From: Candidatus Aenigmatarchaeota archaeon
GTDB lineage: Archaea; Aenigmatarchaeota; Aenigmatarchaeia; QMZP01; JAFGSV01
Assembly (NCBI GenBank): GCA_016931255.1
Contig: JAFGFG010000009.1
Coordinates: 1 to 64,000 of the forward strand
Direction of reading: 5' to 3'
DNA length: 64,000 bases
A program made the translations under genes and the position numbers. Positions 8,585 through 14,905 of the stretch are shown here, piece after piece (position 1 is the stretch's first letter; every line of letters begins with the position of its first letter). The notes beneath the pieces are model-generated. The model worked only from the letters and a program-made list of their open reading frames with translations, did not search any database and was not told where the DNA came from.

Positions 8585-9834
8585 TGTTTATGGAGCTAAA
8601 GTTTCTCGGGGGATGCCAGGAAGTCGGAAAATCATCGATTTTTGTGAACACAGGAAAAGAAAAATTCGTAATGGACCACGGCATAGAGGTACAGGAAGGG
8701 CACAGCCCGATTCAGCCACCCATGGACCTCAGCGGCGTTTTCATAACACATGCACATCTTGACCATTCAGGGTTTGTTCCAGGGCTTTACAGCAGAGGAT
8801 ACAGGGGAAGAACGTTCGCCACGCCTGCGACCTTTGACATCTCGCATATGCTTCTTGAGGACTCGCTGAAGGTTCAGAAGAAGAGGGGAATGACACAGGG
8901 ATTCACGAGCCAGGACATACGGACCATGGGAAGAAACGAAAAAATAATGGCTTTCAATGACCCACAGGAAATGGGTTCCAGCACAGTGGAACTGCTGTCA
9001 GCGGGTCATATTCCCGGTGCGTCAATGGTGAAGATTGAAAGCCGCGCAGGAAGCCTTCTGTATACAGGTGATGTGAAATTCATATCAACTGACTTCATGT
9101 TTGGCGCAGATTCGGATGTTGGGCATGTGCAGACACTCATTTCAGAATCCACATATTCATACAAGAATCATCCGGACAGGAATGAACTAAAGAAGAAGAT
9201 GCTTGAGATTATAGAGGACACATGCCACAATGGCGGAATAACGATTCTTCCTGCATTCGCTGTCGGAAGGACCCAGGAAATACTCATGATGCTGAAGGAC
9301 ATACAGTTCCCGATATATGTCGACGGCATGGGCATACGCGCAACACACAGGATGCTCTCGCATCCAAAATCATTCCGCAATCCCGGTATGCTCCGAGAAG
9401 CCATAGAAAGGGCCCACTGCATAAGGAAGCAGCCTGAGAGAAAGGAGGCTGTCAGCGGTCCTGCTGTCATAATAACAACAGCAGGTATGCTCCAGGGAGG
9501 CCCTGTCAGTTTCTACATAAGCCAGCTCGCTAAAAGAAAGGACTGCTCAATGGTGCTGACAGGATATCAGGTCGAAGGAACCGCAGGACGTACACTCATG
9601 GATACAGGCATATATGATAACGGGGAGATGACAGCAAATCCGGAATTTCCGATACATTTCCTGGACTTCAGCGCTCACACAGACAGGGACCATCTGATTG
9701 ATTTTTACAAGAAAGTTAATCCGGAAAAGCTCGTTCTTGTCCATGGAGACAGGACACCCGAATTCGCTGAGGAGCTAAGGGGAATGGGATTCGACGCAAT
9801 TGCCCCCAAGAACGGCGACTCCCTCAAAACGTGA
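8581..9834 (+). CDS. Beta-CASP metallo-beta-lactamase-fold ribonuclease
   Basis: A 417-residue nuclease of the archaeal CPSF-like/RNase J-like beta-CASP group, expected to cut or trim RNA. The metallo-beta-lactamase motif HAHLDHSG is at about residues 57-64, a second metal histidine is in SAGHIPGASM and a metal aspartate in YTGDVKF. The beta-CASP domain has PAFAVGRTQE, and the C-terminal histidine motifs are FSAHTDRD and LVHGDR. There is no N-terminal KH domain, so it is the short form (aCPSF2-like rather than aCPSF1-like). Its ATG overlaps the preceding stop, and RNA 3' cyclase follows closely. Confidence 0.88.
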   Translation: MMFMELKFLGGCQEVGKSSIFVNTGKEKFVMDHGIEVQEGHSPIQPPMDLSGVFITHAHLDHSGFVPGLYSRGYRGRTFATPATFDISHMLLEDSLKVQKKRGMTQGFTSQDIRTMGRNEKIMAFNDPQEMGSSTVELLSAGHIPGASMVKIESRAGSLLYTGDVKFISTDFMFGADSDVGHVQTLISESTYSYKNHPDRNELKKKMLEIIEDTCHNGGITILPAFAVGRTQEILMMLKDIQFPIYVDGMGIRATHRMLSHPKSFRNPGMLREAIERAHCIRKQPERKEAVSGPAVIITTAGMLQGGPVSFYISQLAKRKDCSMVLTGYQVEGTAGRTLMDTGIYDNGEMTANPEFPIHFLDFSAHTDRDHLIDFYKKVNPEKLVLVHGDRTPEFAEELRGMGFDAIAPKNGDSLKT

Positions 9835-9863
9835 TTCTTTAAAACATGAATCTGTATAATTTT

Positions 9864-10907
9864 ATGAGCAAAAACTTCGTTGAGGTCGACGGTTCCATAA
9901 TGGAGGGAGGGGGGTCTATACTGAGGCTCACATCAGCGCTTTCTGTGCTTACGCAGAAGTCTGTACGCATATTCAATATACGCTCCGGAAGGCCGCAGCC
10001 CGGATTGAGAACGCAGCATCTGAGGGGACTTGAAGCCACTGCAGAGATGTCAGGCGGAAGACTCGAAGGAGCCAGAATCGGTTCCACAGAAGTGTTCTTC
10101 TATCCTGGAAATGTTAAGAAGAATGAAATCATAGTGTCCATAGAGACTGCAGGGTCAACCGGGCTTGTTCTTCAGTCACTTCTTTTGTCATCACTGCGCT
10201 CGAAGAAGAAGCTCACAATAAACATATCCGGCGGCGCGACATTCGGGAAGTATGCACCGCCGCTCCAGTACATACAATTCGTGCTGCTTCCCATACTCAG
10301 AAAAATGGGATATCATTCTGAAATCAATATCATCCGTCACGGATTTTTCCCCAATGGCGGAGCTGTTGCCAAGGTGATTGTCCAGCCGCCTGAAGAGCTG
10401 AAGCCGATAAATCTCACTGAAGGGGGAAAAATAGAGGCAATTGACGTTATCTCTGTAGCGTCACTAAGACTAAAAAAGCCGAGGGTTTCCGAGCGTCAGT
10501 ACAGGGAGGTCGAGCTAATGTTAAAGAAGAGGGGATACGAGCTCAACGTAAAGAAGCAGTACTCTGAGAGCGCGTGCCCTGGCTCGGGTGTCGTCCTTGT
10601 AGGAAGAAGCGATACTGGATGCATAATAGGCGCTGACGGGCTCGGGGAAAGGGGAAAATCCGCGGAAGAGGTTGCATCTGAGGCTGTGAAATCATTCAAT
10701 AAAACCGTTGATTCAGGAGCATGCGTTGATGAATACATGAGCGACCAGCTATTGCCATATATGGCACTGGCGAAAGGCAAGTCGTCCATAAAGGCTCCTC
10801 TGCTGTCAAGTCACGCACAGACCAACATTCACATTTTGGAGCAGTTCCTTCCCGTGAAGTTCAATGTTTCGGAAAAGGGAAGCTGCGTTCTGATAGAGAC
10901 TATCTGA
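9864..10907 (+). CDS. rtcA: RNA 3'-terminal phosphate cyclase
   Basis: It converts RNA 3'-phosphate ends to 2',3'-cyclic phosphate using ATP. The N-terminus VEVDGSIMEGGGSILRL, the SGRPQPGLRTQHLRG block and ISGGATFGKYAPP are family signatures. The catalytic histidine is expected in SSHAQTNIHILEQFL near the C-terminus. ATG 9864 gives the normal family N-terminus, and ATG 9846 would add six residues. It follows the beta-CASP nuclease, so an RNA-end-processing transcript is likely. Its 3' end overlaps the convergent acyltransferase gene by 8 bp. Confidence 0.92.
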   Translation: MSKNFVEVDGSIMEGGGSILRLTSALSVLTQKSVRIFNIRSGRPQPGLRTQHLRGLEATAEMSGGRLEGARIGSTEVFFYPGNVKKNEIIVSIETAGSTGLVLQSLLLSSLRSKKKLTINISGGATFGKYAPPLQYIQFVLLPILRKMGYHSEINIIRHGFFPNGGAVAKVIVQPPEELKPINLTEGGKIEAIDVISVASLRLKKPRVSERQYREVELMLKKRGYELNVKKQYSESACPGSGVVLVGRSDTGCIIGADGLGERGKSAEEVASEAVKSFNKTVDSGACVDEYMSDQLLPYMALAKGKSSIKAPLLSSHAQTNIHILEQFLPVKFNVSEKGSCVLIETI

Positions 10908-11391
10908 TTACGCGCATGGGGACGCCGCCCACAGTCCTTCCGGGCTTGACGGACTTGTTTACAAGGGAGTATGCCGCAACTGTTGCATTATCCCCGATTT
11001 CAACACCGGGAAGCACAACTGTCATTGTTCCTATTGTGACATTTTTGCCTATCTTTATGCTTCCCTTCTTCCAGCCGCCTGCTGTGAATTCGTGAGTCAG
11101 TACAGCTGTCTTGTTGCCCACAACGCTGTTGTCGCCTATTTCTATCATCTCAGGGAAGAAAATATCGAAGTTCGAACCGAAGAGGCTGACATTCCTGCCT
11201 ATCTTCATTCCGGTTTTCCTGTAGATGCGATTCTTCCATTCAGTATCCGGAAGCATCTTGCATAATGTCATCAGCAGGAAGTTTCTGAGTACAATCCTCC
11301 TGCTCCGTATCTCTTTCCATTTCTTCAGCGACTTGTCGTCCCTGCTGTAACCGAAGGATTCCGTCATCCTCTTTTTCATACTGACGTCCAT
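10900..11391 (-). CDS. Hexapeptide-repeat (left-handed beta-helix) acyltransferase
   Basis: A 163-residue protein. Its C-terminal two-thirds shows hexapeptide repeats with I/V every six residues (IGRNVSLFGSNFD, IGDNSVVGNKTAV, IGKNVTIGTMTVVLPGVEIGDNATV) and ends in GGVPMRVIR. This is typical of maltose/galactoside O-acetyltransferase-like enzymes using acetyl-CoA. The histidine in VLTHEFTAGG is a candidate catalytic base. The N-terminus is basic and helical. It lies downstream of a phosphoesterase gene with a 4-nt gap. The substrate cannot be read from the sequence; a cell-surface sugar is a possibility. Confidence 0.82.
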   Translation of the reverse strand: MDVSMKKRMTESFGYSRDDKSLKKWKEIRSRRIVLRNFLLMTLCKMLPDTEWKNRIYRKTGMKIGRNVSLFGSNFDIFFPEMIEIGDNSVVGNKTAVLTHEFTAGGWKKGSIKIGKNVTIGTMTVVLPGVEIGDNATVAAYSLVNKSVKPGRTVGGVPMRVIR

Positions 11392-11395
11392 AAAA

Positions 11396-12124
11396 TCACA
11401 CTGTCATTACTTCCATTATATTCAGGTCATTAAGGCCGAAGACAAGTATGCTGCCTTTGCCGGGGTTCACTGATATTGTCTCTCCTATTATATCCTTCCA
11501 GCTTCCTGACATTCGCGGGGATTCATGTATGTGTCCATGGAGCGTCAGATAAGGCTGTTTCTTCTCTATGAATTCCCTCACAGCTCTGCTTCCCACATGG
11601 TCACCGCTGAAAATGATATCAAGATTTGTTCCAATTGGAGGAGCATGCATGGAGTATATGGTTTTTCTGGGGTCGCTCTTATCTGACAGTCTTTCAAGAT
11701 CGTCCTCTATTAAGCTTTCGGATTTTTCCCAGTCCTTGATGAGTATCGGAGCCTCGTTGACGAATGAGTATCCGGCTATGTATTTTCCCCCCAGCGGATA
11801 AACCTTCTGGTTTATGATTTTGAATGTACCCTCTTTCTCTCCTTTCTCAAGTGCCTCCATGTTCATTTTCAGGTCATCGTTTCCCATCATCAGGAAGACA
11901 TCCTTGGGTGTCTTCTTCTGAAAATCTTTAAGACGCGGAATGAGATATGAGCTTATGAAATCCTTCTGATAGCCAGCTATGTCTCCTATCACCGAAAGGA
12001 ACGGACCTATATCTCCTCCTATGACAAGTGCTTTCACGTTCTTTCCTGCAGCGACCTCAAAAACCTTCTCATACTGGTATATCTCCCCGTGAAGGTCAGT
12101 CGCAAAAACAATAACCTTTTCCAT
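11396..12124 (-). CDS. Calcineurin-like metallophosphoesterase
   Basis: A 242-residue protein with the full set of dimetal phosphoesterase motifs: DLHG (residues 10-13), GGDIG, GNDD, a central SMHAPP histidine and the terminal GHIHESP. It contains only this domain and has no signal peptide, so it is likely cytoplasmic. Substrates in this family range from nucleotides to proteins and cannot be assigned here. It sits in an operon with a small membrane protein upstream and an acyltransferase downstream. Confidence 0.88.
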   Translation of the reverse strand: MEKVIVFATDLHGEIYQYEKVFEVAAGKNVKALVIGGDIGPFLSVIGDIAGYQKDFISSYLIPRLKDFQKKTPKDVFLMMGNDDLKMNMEALEKGEKEGTFKIINQKVYPLGGKYIAGYSFVNEAPILIKDWEKSESLIEDDLERLSDKSDPRKTIYSMHAPPIGTNLDIIFSGDHVGSRAVREFIEKKQPYLTLHGHIHESPRMSGSWKDIIGETISVNPGKGSILVFGLNDLNIMEVMTV

Positions 12125-12126
12125 TC

Positions 12127-12303
12127 CTACTCCTTCTCGCCAAACCAGTCAGGAAATAATATGACTGCTGCGGAGAGAGCCACTGAAAAGACTATGGGCG
12201 GAATAAGCTTCTCATTACCGCCTATCCCCCATGACATCATCCAGACAAGCGAAGCTATGATTACAGCCACATTTATCAAACCGAATACATTCCTGTTATC
12301 CAT
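12127..12303 (-). CDS. Small two-helix membrane protein (58 aa)
   Basis: An ORF of 58 codons on the minus strand, with ATG at 12303 and TAG at 12127. It encodes two hydrophobic segments (around NVFGLINVAVIIASLVWMM and IPPIVFSVALSAAVILF) and ends in DWFGEKE. Only 2 nt separate it from the phosphoesterase ATG, and codon use looks like the neighbours, so it is probably real. I do not recognise the family. Confidence 0.6.
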   Translation of the reverse strand: MDNRNVFGLINVAVIIASLVWMMSWGIGGNEKLIPPIVFSVALSAAVILFPDWFGEKE

Positions 12304-12315
12304 TGAACCACATTA

Positions 12316-12433
12316 TGGACTGGGTGGGACTTGAACCCACGGCCTCCCGATTGCCAACCGAGCGATCTTTAGTGCCCCCAACGCAAGTTAGGATATCCGC
12401 TTGCCTGAAAAGGTACCACTGATCTACCAGCCC
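12316..12433 (-). tRNA. tRNA-Ala(GGC) with an intron in the D-loop
   Basis: Acceptor GGGCTGG (12433-12427) pairs with CCAGTCC (12323-12317), including the G3-U70 pair that defines tRNA-Ala. The discriminator is A at 12316. The anticodon loop TTGGCAA gives GGC. The T-arm is GTGGG-TTCAAGT-CCCAC. D-stem halves GATC (12424-12421) and GATC (12367-12364) are separated by 53 nt instead of about 7. Removing about 46 nt leaves the normal loop AGTGGTA. Inside the insert GCAAG pairs with CTTGC, and exon AGTG can pair with CACT near its end, consistent with a spliceable bulge-helix-bulge. The exact ends are ambiguous by 1-2 nt. Confidence 0.9.
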
Positions 12434-12476
12434 GCTATGACCTTTCTTTATTTAACTAATTTAATAATTTAACCTT

Positions 12477-12974
12477 ATGGACTGGGGGACGCTTATTGCT
12501 GCTTTCCTTGAATGGTCTAATGGACTGATAGGTGCGTTCGGCTATGTGGGCGTCTTCGTAGTCAGCATGCTATCCTCAGCATCCATATTCCTCCCGCTTT
12601 CTGGATTCCTTTTCATAATAGCTGCTGCCCCTTTTCTCAATCCGCTGGCCGTGGGGGTCATAGCTGGCGCAGGCTCTGCAATTGGTGAGATGACAGGTTA
12701 TGCCATCGGCAAGGGAAGCCACAAAGCGCTGAAGAGGAAAGATGTGAAATGGCTGAACAGAGGGGAGAAATGGTTTCATGAAAAGCGCGGCTTCCTTTTC
12801 ATAGTTATTTTCGCTGCAACACCCCTTCCGGATGACGTGACAGGAATACTCGGCGGCATGTTCAGGTACGACTGGAAGAAATTTCTTCTGGCATCGTTCA
12901 TAGGTAAGAGTCTGCTGAATCTGCTATTGGCTCTTTCCGGTTTCTATGGAGCTGGGCTCATAATGGGCCTCTAG
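12477..12974 (+). CDS. DedA/VTT-family membrane protein
   Basis: A 165-residue protein of the DedA (VTT, SNARE-associated) family, with re-entrant helices and about five membrane segments. Signatures are GSAIGEMTGYAIGKG (residues ~66-80) and FAATPLPDDVTGILGG (residues ~113-128). DedA proteins are linked to flipping phospholipid or polyprenyl-phosphate carriers across the membrane. The DUF368 protein at 14906 belongs to a second family with a similar proposed role. The AT-rich gap shared with divergent tRNA-Ala holds TATA-like sequences for both. Confidence 0.85.
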   Translation: MDWGTLIAAFLEWSNGLIGAFGYVGVFVVSMLSSASIFLPLSGFLFIIAAAPFLNPLAVGVIAGAGSAIGEMTGYAIGKGSHKALKRKDVKWLNRGEKWFHEKRGFLFIVIFAATPLPDDVTGILGGMFRYDWKKFLLASFIGKSLLNLLLALSGFYGAGLIMGL

Positions 12975-12988
12975 GATTTAAGCAGCCA

Positions 12989-13249
12989 ATGACAAATATA
13001 AACATGGGTGACCAGCCCCATATTTCAATGTGTTTCTACCAGAGGTTCAGGCCGAGATATCCTGTTCTTGACCATAATGGGAAGATAGACTACTACAGTT
13101 TCCCGAATTCATGCCTCAACTGCAGGTATGGCGAAGGCAACCTCCAATGCCATGAGAGGATGCCTCTTGACTATGAGGAACAGAAAGATGCGCCTGTTCT
13201 TAAGATTACGTACCGCAAGGACAGCCAGGCAGAAGAAATGAGCGCATAA
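12989..13249 (+). CDS. Small cysteine-motif protein, unknown function
   Basis: An 86-residue protein. A central CLNCRYGEGNLQCHE segment (residues ~42-56) gives three cysteines plus a histidine, a possible zinc or iron-sulfur site. A lone Cys (MCFYQRF) precedes it. The N-terminus is polar and the C-terminus charged. It lies 14 nt after the DedA gene, so it may share that transcript. An ATG five codons in (MGDQPH) is an alternative start. I recognise no family. Confidence 0.6.
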   Translation: MTNINMGDQPHISMCFYQRFRPRYPVLDHNGKIDYYSFPNSCLNCRYGEGNLQCHERMPLDYEEQKDAPVLKITYRKDSQAEEMSA

Positions 13250-13250
13250 G

Positions 13251-13367
13251 TGGGCCGAGCAGGATTTGAACCTGCGATATCCGCCTTACTTACAACCTTC
13301 TTCAAGCATGTTGCCTATCGGAAAGGATGATGTAAGGGCGGCGTCATAACCACTAGACCACCGGCCC
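13251..13367 (-). tRNA. tRNA-Val(UAC) with a 44-nt intron
   Basis: Acceptor GGGCCGG (13367-13361) pairs with TCGGCCC (13258-13252) with one G-U, and discriminator A is at 13251. Anticodon stem CCGCC (13341-13337) pairs with GGCGG (13285-13281) around loop CTTACAA, giving anticodon UAC. The intron at about 13287-13330 is at canonical 37/38. Its GTAAG near the 3' end can pair with CTTAC of the anticodon loop, the classic arrangement. The T-arm GCAGG-TTCAAAT-CCTGC is perfect. A TATA-like TTTTATATTT at about 13392-13402 lies about 28 nt upstream. Confidence 0.93.
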
Positions 13368-13408
13368 GCGTAAAATTTCTTTGTGCCAGAAAATATAAAA
13401 GTATACGG

Positions 13409-13452
13409 TTTTCCGCGAACGCTTTTGCATGTCTCTGACAGAAAAGGGTTCA
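13409..13452 (-). repeat. tRNA-trailer inverted repeat, copy B
   Basis: It begins 1 nt after the 3' end of tRNA-Gly. As transcribed: TGAACCCTTTT, then a loop that itself forms a small hairpin (TGTC-AGA-GACA), then AAAAGCGTTCGCGGAAAA. The outer arms are identical to copy A and only the loop differs, so the stem rather than the loop seems conserved. Confidence 0.75.
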
Positions 13453-13453
13453 A

Positions 13454-13568
13454 TGCGACCGCCGGGATTTGAACCCGGGTCGCTGGCTCTCTCCAAACTT
13501 TTGTTTTTCTTAAGCTTTTCCAAAAGCTTATGGGAAGCCAGAGTCCTGCCAGACTAGACTACGGTCGC
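13454..13568 (-). tRNA. tRNA-Gly(CCC) with a 42-nt intron
   Basis: Acceptor GCGACCG (13568-13562) pairs with CGGTCGC (13461-13455), with discriminator A at 13454. D-stem GTCT/GGAC is present. Anticodon stem CTGGC/GCCAG (13541-13537/13487-13483) closes loop TTCCCAA, so the anticodon is CCC. The intron is about 13489-13530 at 37/38 and contains the hairpin AAGCTTTT-GG-AAAAGCTT. The T-arm is CCCGG-GTTCAAAT-CCGGG type and fully paired. Only 11 nt separate its 5' end from the 3' end of tRNA-Ser, so the two are probably co-transcribed. Confidence 0.92.
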
Positions 13569-13579
13569 AGGCCAGAAAG

Positions 13580-13796
13580 CGCTGAGAGAGGGAATTTCAG
13601 AATCCTTTTGCGATTTTCCCGTAAACGCTTCTCGTGCCAGCGTACTTTCCGCTTTTGCTTCTCGTTCGTGCGTTAGTGTACTTTCCGCGAACGCTTTTGT
13701 GCGTTTACTGCGCAAAAGGGTTCATTTGAACCCTCGCGAGGCGAACCTCACACGGTTAGCAACCGTGCGCCTTTAACCTAACTCGGCCATCTCAGC
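13580..13796 (-). tRNA. tRNA-Ser(GCU) with a ~131-nt intron in the T-loop
   Basis: Acceptor GCTGAGA (13796-13790) pairs perfectly with TCTCAGC (13587-13581), and discriminator G (13580) is as expected for serine. The anticodon arm CACGG-TTGCTAA-CCGTG gives GCU. The long variable arm GAGG-TTCG-CCTC marks a class II tRNA. T-stem GAGGG (13735-13731) finds its partner CCCTC only at 13592-13588. The intervening ~131 nt split the T-loop at 59/60. GAACCCTTTTGCG at the 5' end of the insert pairs with CGCAAAAGGATTC at its 3' end (one mismatch), which brings the splice sites together. A TATA-like TTTTAAAGG lies near 13826-13833. Confidence 0.9.
13594..13724 (-). repeat. Repeat-filled T-loop intron of tRNA-Ser, including trailer-repeat copy C
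   Basis: The intron contains a full copy (13679-13724) of the inverted repeat found 3' of tRNA-Leu and tRNA-Gly. There the loop forms a small hairpin GCG-CAGTAAA-CGC. Degenerate partial units lie further into the intron: TACTTTCCGC followed by TTTT at 13643-13656 and TTTTCCCGTAAACGCTTCT at 13614-13632. Motifs such as CTTCTCGT also occur twice. The intron therefore looks built from three to four diverged copies of a ~35-45 nt unit. Confidence 0.7.
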
Positions 13797-13921
13797 AATT
13801 CTTTTACTATTCTGGTTTTATCCTTTAAAACCTTAAACCTCCGTTCGATTTTTAAATCCGGTTAATAAGTTTTAAAAACATCTAATCGCAATAAGAATTG
13901 AACATACCCCAGGAGGTAACT

Positions 13922-14227
13922 ATGGCAATACAGGTTTCGAGTATATCAGATACATATGCAAAGGATGTTTTCACAGACAGAGGGTTTTTCTGCGGAAAAG
14001 TTGAGGACGTTGAGTGTGACCTTAAGAGGTTCAAGATAAGGTCGCTTGTAATAAGGGCTATCAAAGGTTCATACCTTAGCAGGATGCTCGGCGACAAGAA
14101 GGGTGTAGTCATCCCGTTCCCAATGGTTCATGCAGTCGGCGACATAATACTGATAAAGCACATCGCACCACCCACAGCAGCAGAAGACGCAACACCACTC
14201 CCTGAAGCCCCAGAAATGGGGGACTGA
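13922..14227 (+). CDS. PRC-barrel domain protein
   Basis: A 101-residue protein whose N-terminal ~75 residues look like a PRC-barrel (small beta-barrel, as in RimM and photosynthetic reaction centre H). The barrel is followed by a proline/alanine-rich tail (PPTAAEDATPLPEAPE). Archaeal PRC-barrel proteins have been linked to RNA processing and, as CdpB, to cell division; I cannot tell which applies. A very strong Shine-Dalgarno (AGGAGGT, 13911-13917) fixes the start at ATG 13922. TATA-like TTTTAAAAAC is near 13869. Confidence 0.7.
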   Translation: MAIQVSSISDTYAKDVFTDRGFFCGKVEDVECDLKRFKIRSLVIRAIKGSYLSRMLGDKKGVVIPFPMVHAVGDIILIKHIAPPTAAEDATPLPEAPEMGD

Positions 14228-14318
14228 ATCTTTATTAGTCCTGCACTTGCGGGACTGCAAATCTTATTTGTTAATAATTTAATCAGTGAAAGACAAATCA
14301 CTATCATTGTGATTGATT

Positions 14319-14903
14319 ATGTGCACTGTGAAGCTTGATGATGTCCTGAATGATCATTCTCTAAGGAAGAGCGTTGTCAGTGACATGAGAGCCGGAAAGG
14401 TCTTTGTTTATCCCACGGACACAATCTACGGCATCGGATGCAACGCCGAGAATGCGCAGTCTGTAAGCAGGGTGAGAGAGGCGAAGGGAAGGGATTCAGG
14501 AAATCCATTCTCTGTGATAGCACCTTCAAAGGAATGGATAAAAAAGCATACAGGCGTTTCGGATGTCAATATGAAGCTCATATCGAGCATGCTTCCCGGA
14601 CCTTACACCATGATAGTGCCTTCTGTTCATTCAACACCAAATCCGGTTGTATCCGGTGAAAAAACAATAGGCATCAGAATGCCGAGGCATCCATTCTCAG
14701 ACCTGGTGAGCGAAGCCGGGGTGCCGTTTGTAACAACATCTGTAAATGCTTCAGGAGAAATGCCAATAACAGATGTAACATGCATTCCGGAAGAAATGAA
14801 GCCTTTCATAGACTGGATTATAGACGCCGGCAAAATCAGTGGCAGTGCTTCACGTATATTTGACATGCGCAGCAATGACATAAAAGTCGTAAAGAGGCGC
14901 TGA
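14319..14903 (+). CDS. sua5: Threonylcarbamoyl-AMP synthase (Sua5/YrdC)
   Basis: It makes threonylcarbamoyl-AMP from threonine, bicarbonate and ATP, used by KEOPS to form t6A37 in ANN-decoding tRNAs. The YrdC signature VYPTDTIYGIGCNA (residues ~30-43) and KGRDSGNPFSVIA are clear, as are GIRMPRHPF and TTSVNASGE. At 194 residues only the YrdC domain is present, without the C-terminal Sua5 domain. ATG 14319 is preferred; a TTG two codons upstream is less likely. Confidence 0.92.
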   Translation: MCTVKLDDVLNDHSLRKSVVSDMRAGKVFVYPTDTIYGIGCNAENAQSVSRVREAKGRDSGNPFSVIAPSKEWIKKHTGVSDVNMKLISSMLPGPYTMIVPSVHSTPNPVVSGEKTIGIRMPRHPFSDLVSEAGVPFVTTSVNASGEMPITDVTCIPEEMKPFIDWIIDAGKISGSASRIFDMRSNDIKVVKRR

Positions 14904-14905
14904 AT

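Noticed and set aside
12316..12433. Assignment of this tRNA as glycine
   Set aside because: The anticodon loop reads TTGGCAA (GGC) and the acceptor has G3-U70, both specific for alanine.
13600..13730. CRISPR array
   Set aside because: The repeats are degenerate and few, without regular unique spacers, and no cas gene is present in the window.
13580..13796. tRNA-Ser disrupted by an integrated element (pseudogene)
   Set aside because: Both halves are perfect, the insert ends pair with each other, and the same 59/60 position is split in tRNA-Leu, so a spliceable intron fits better.
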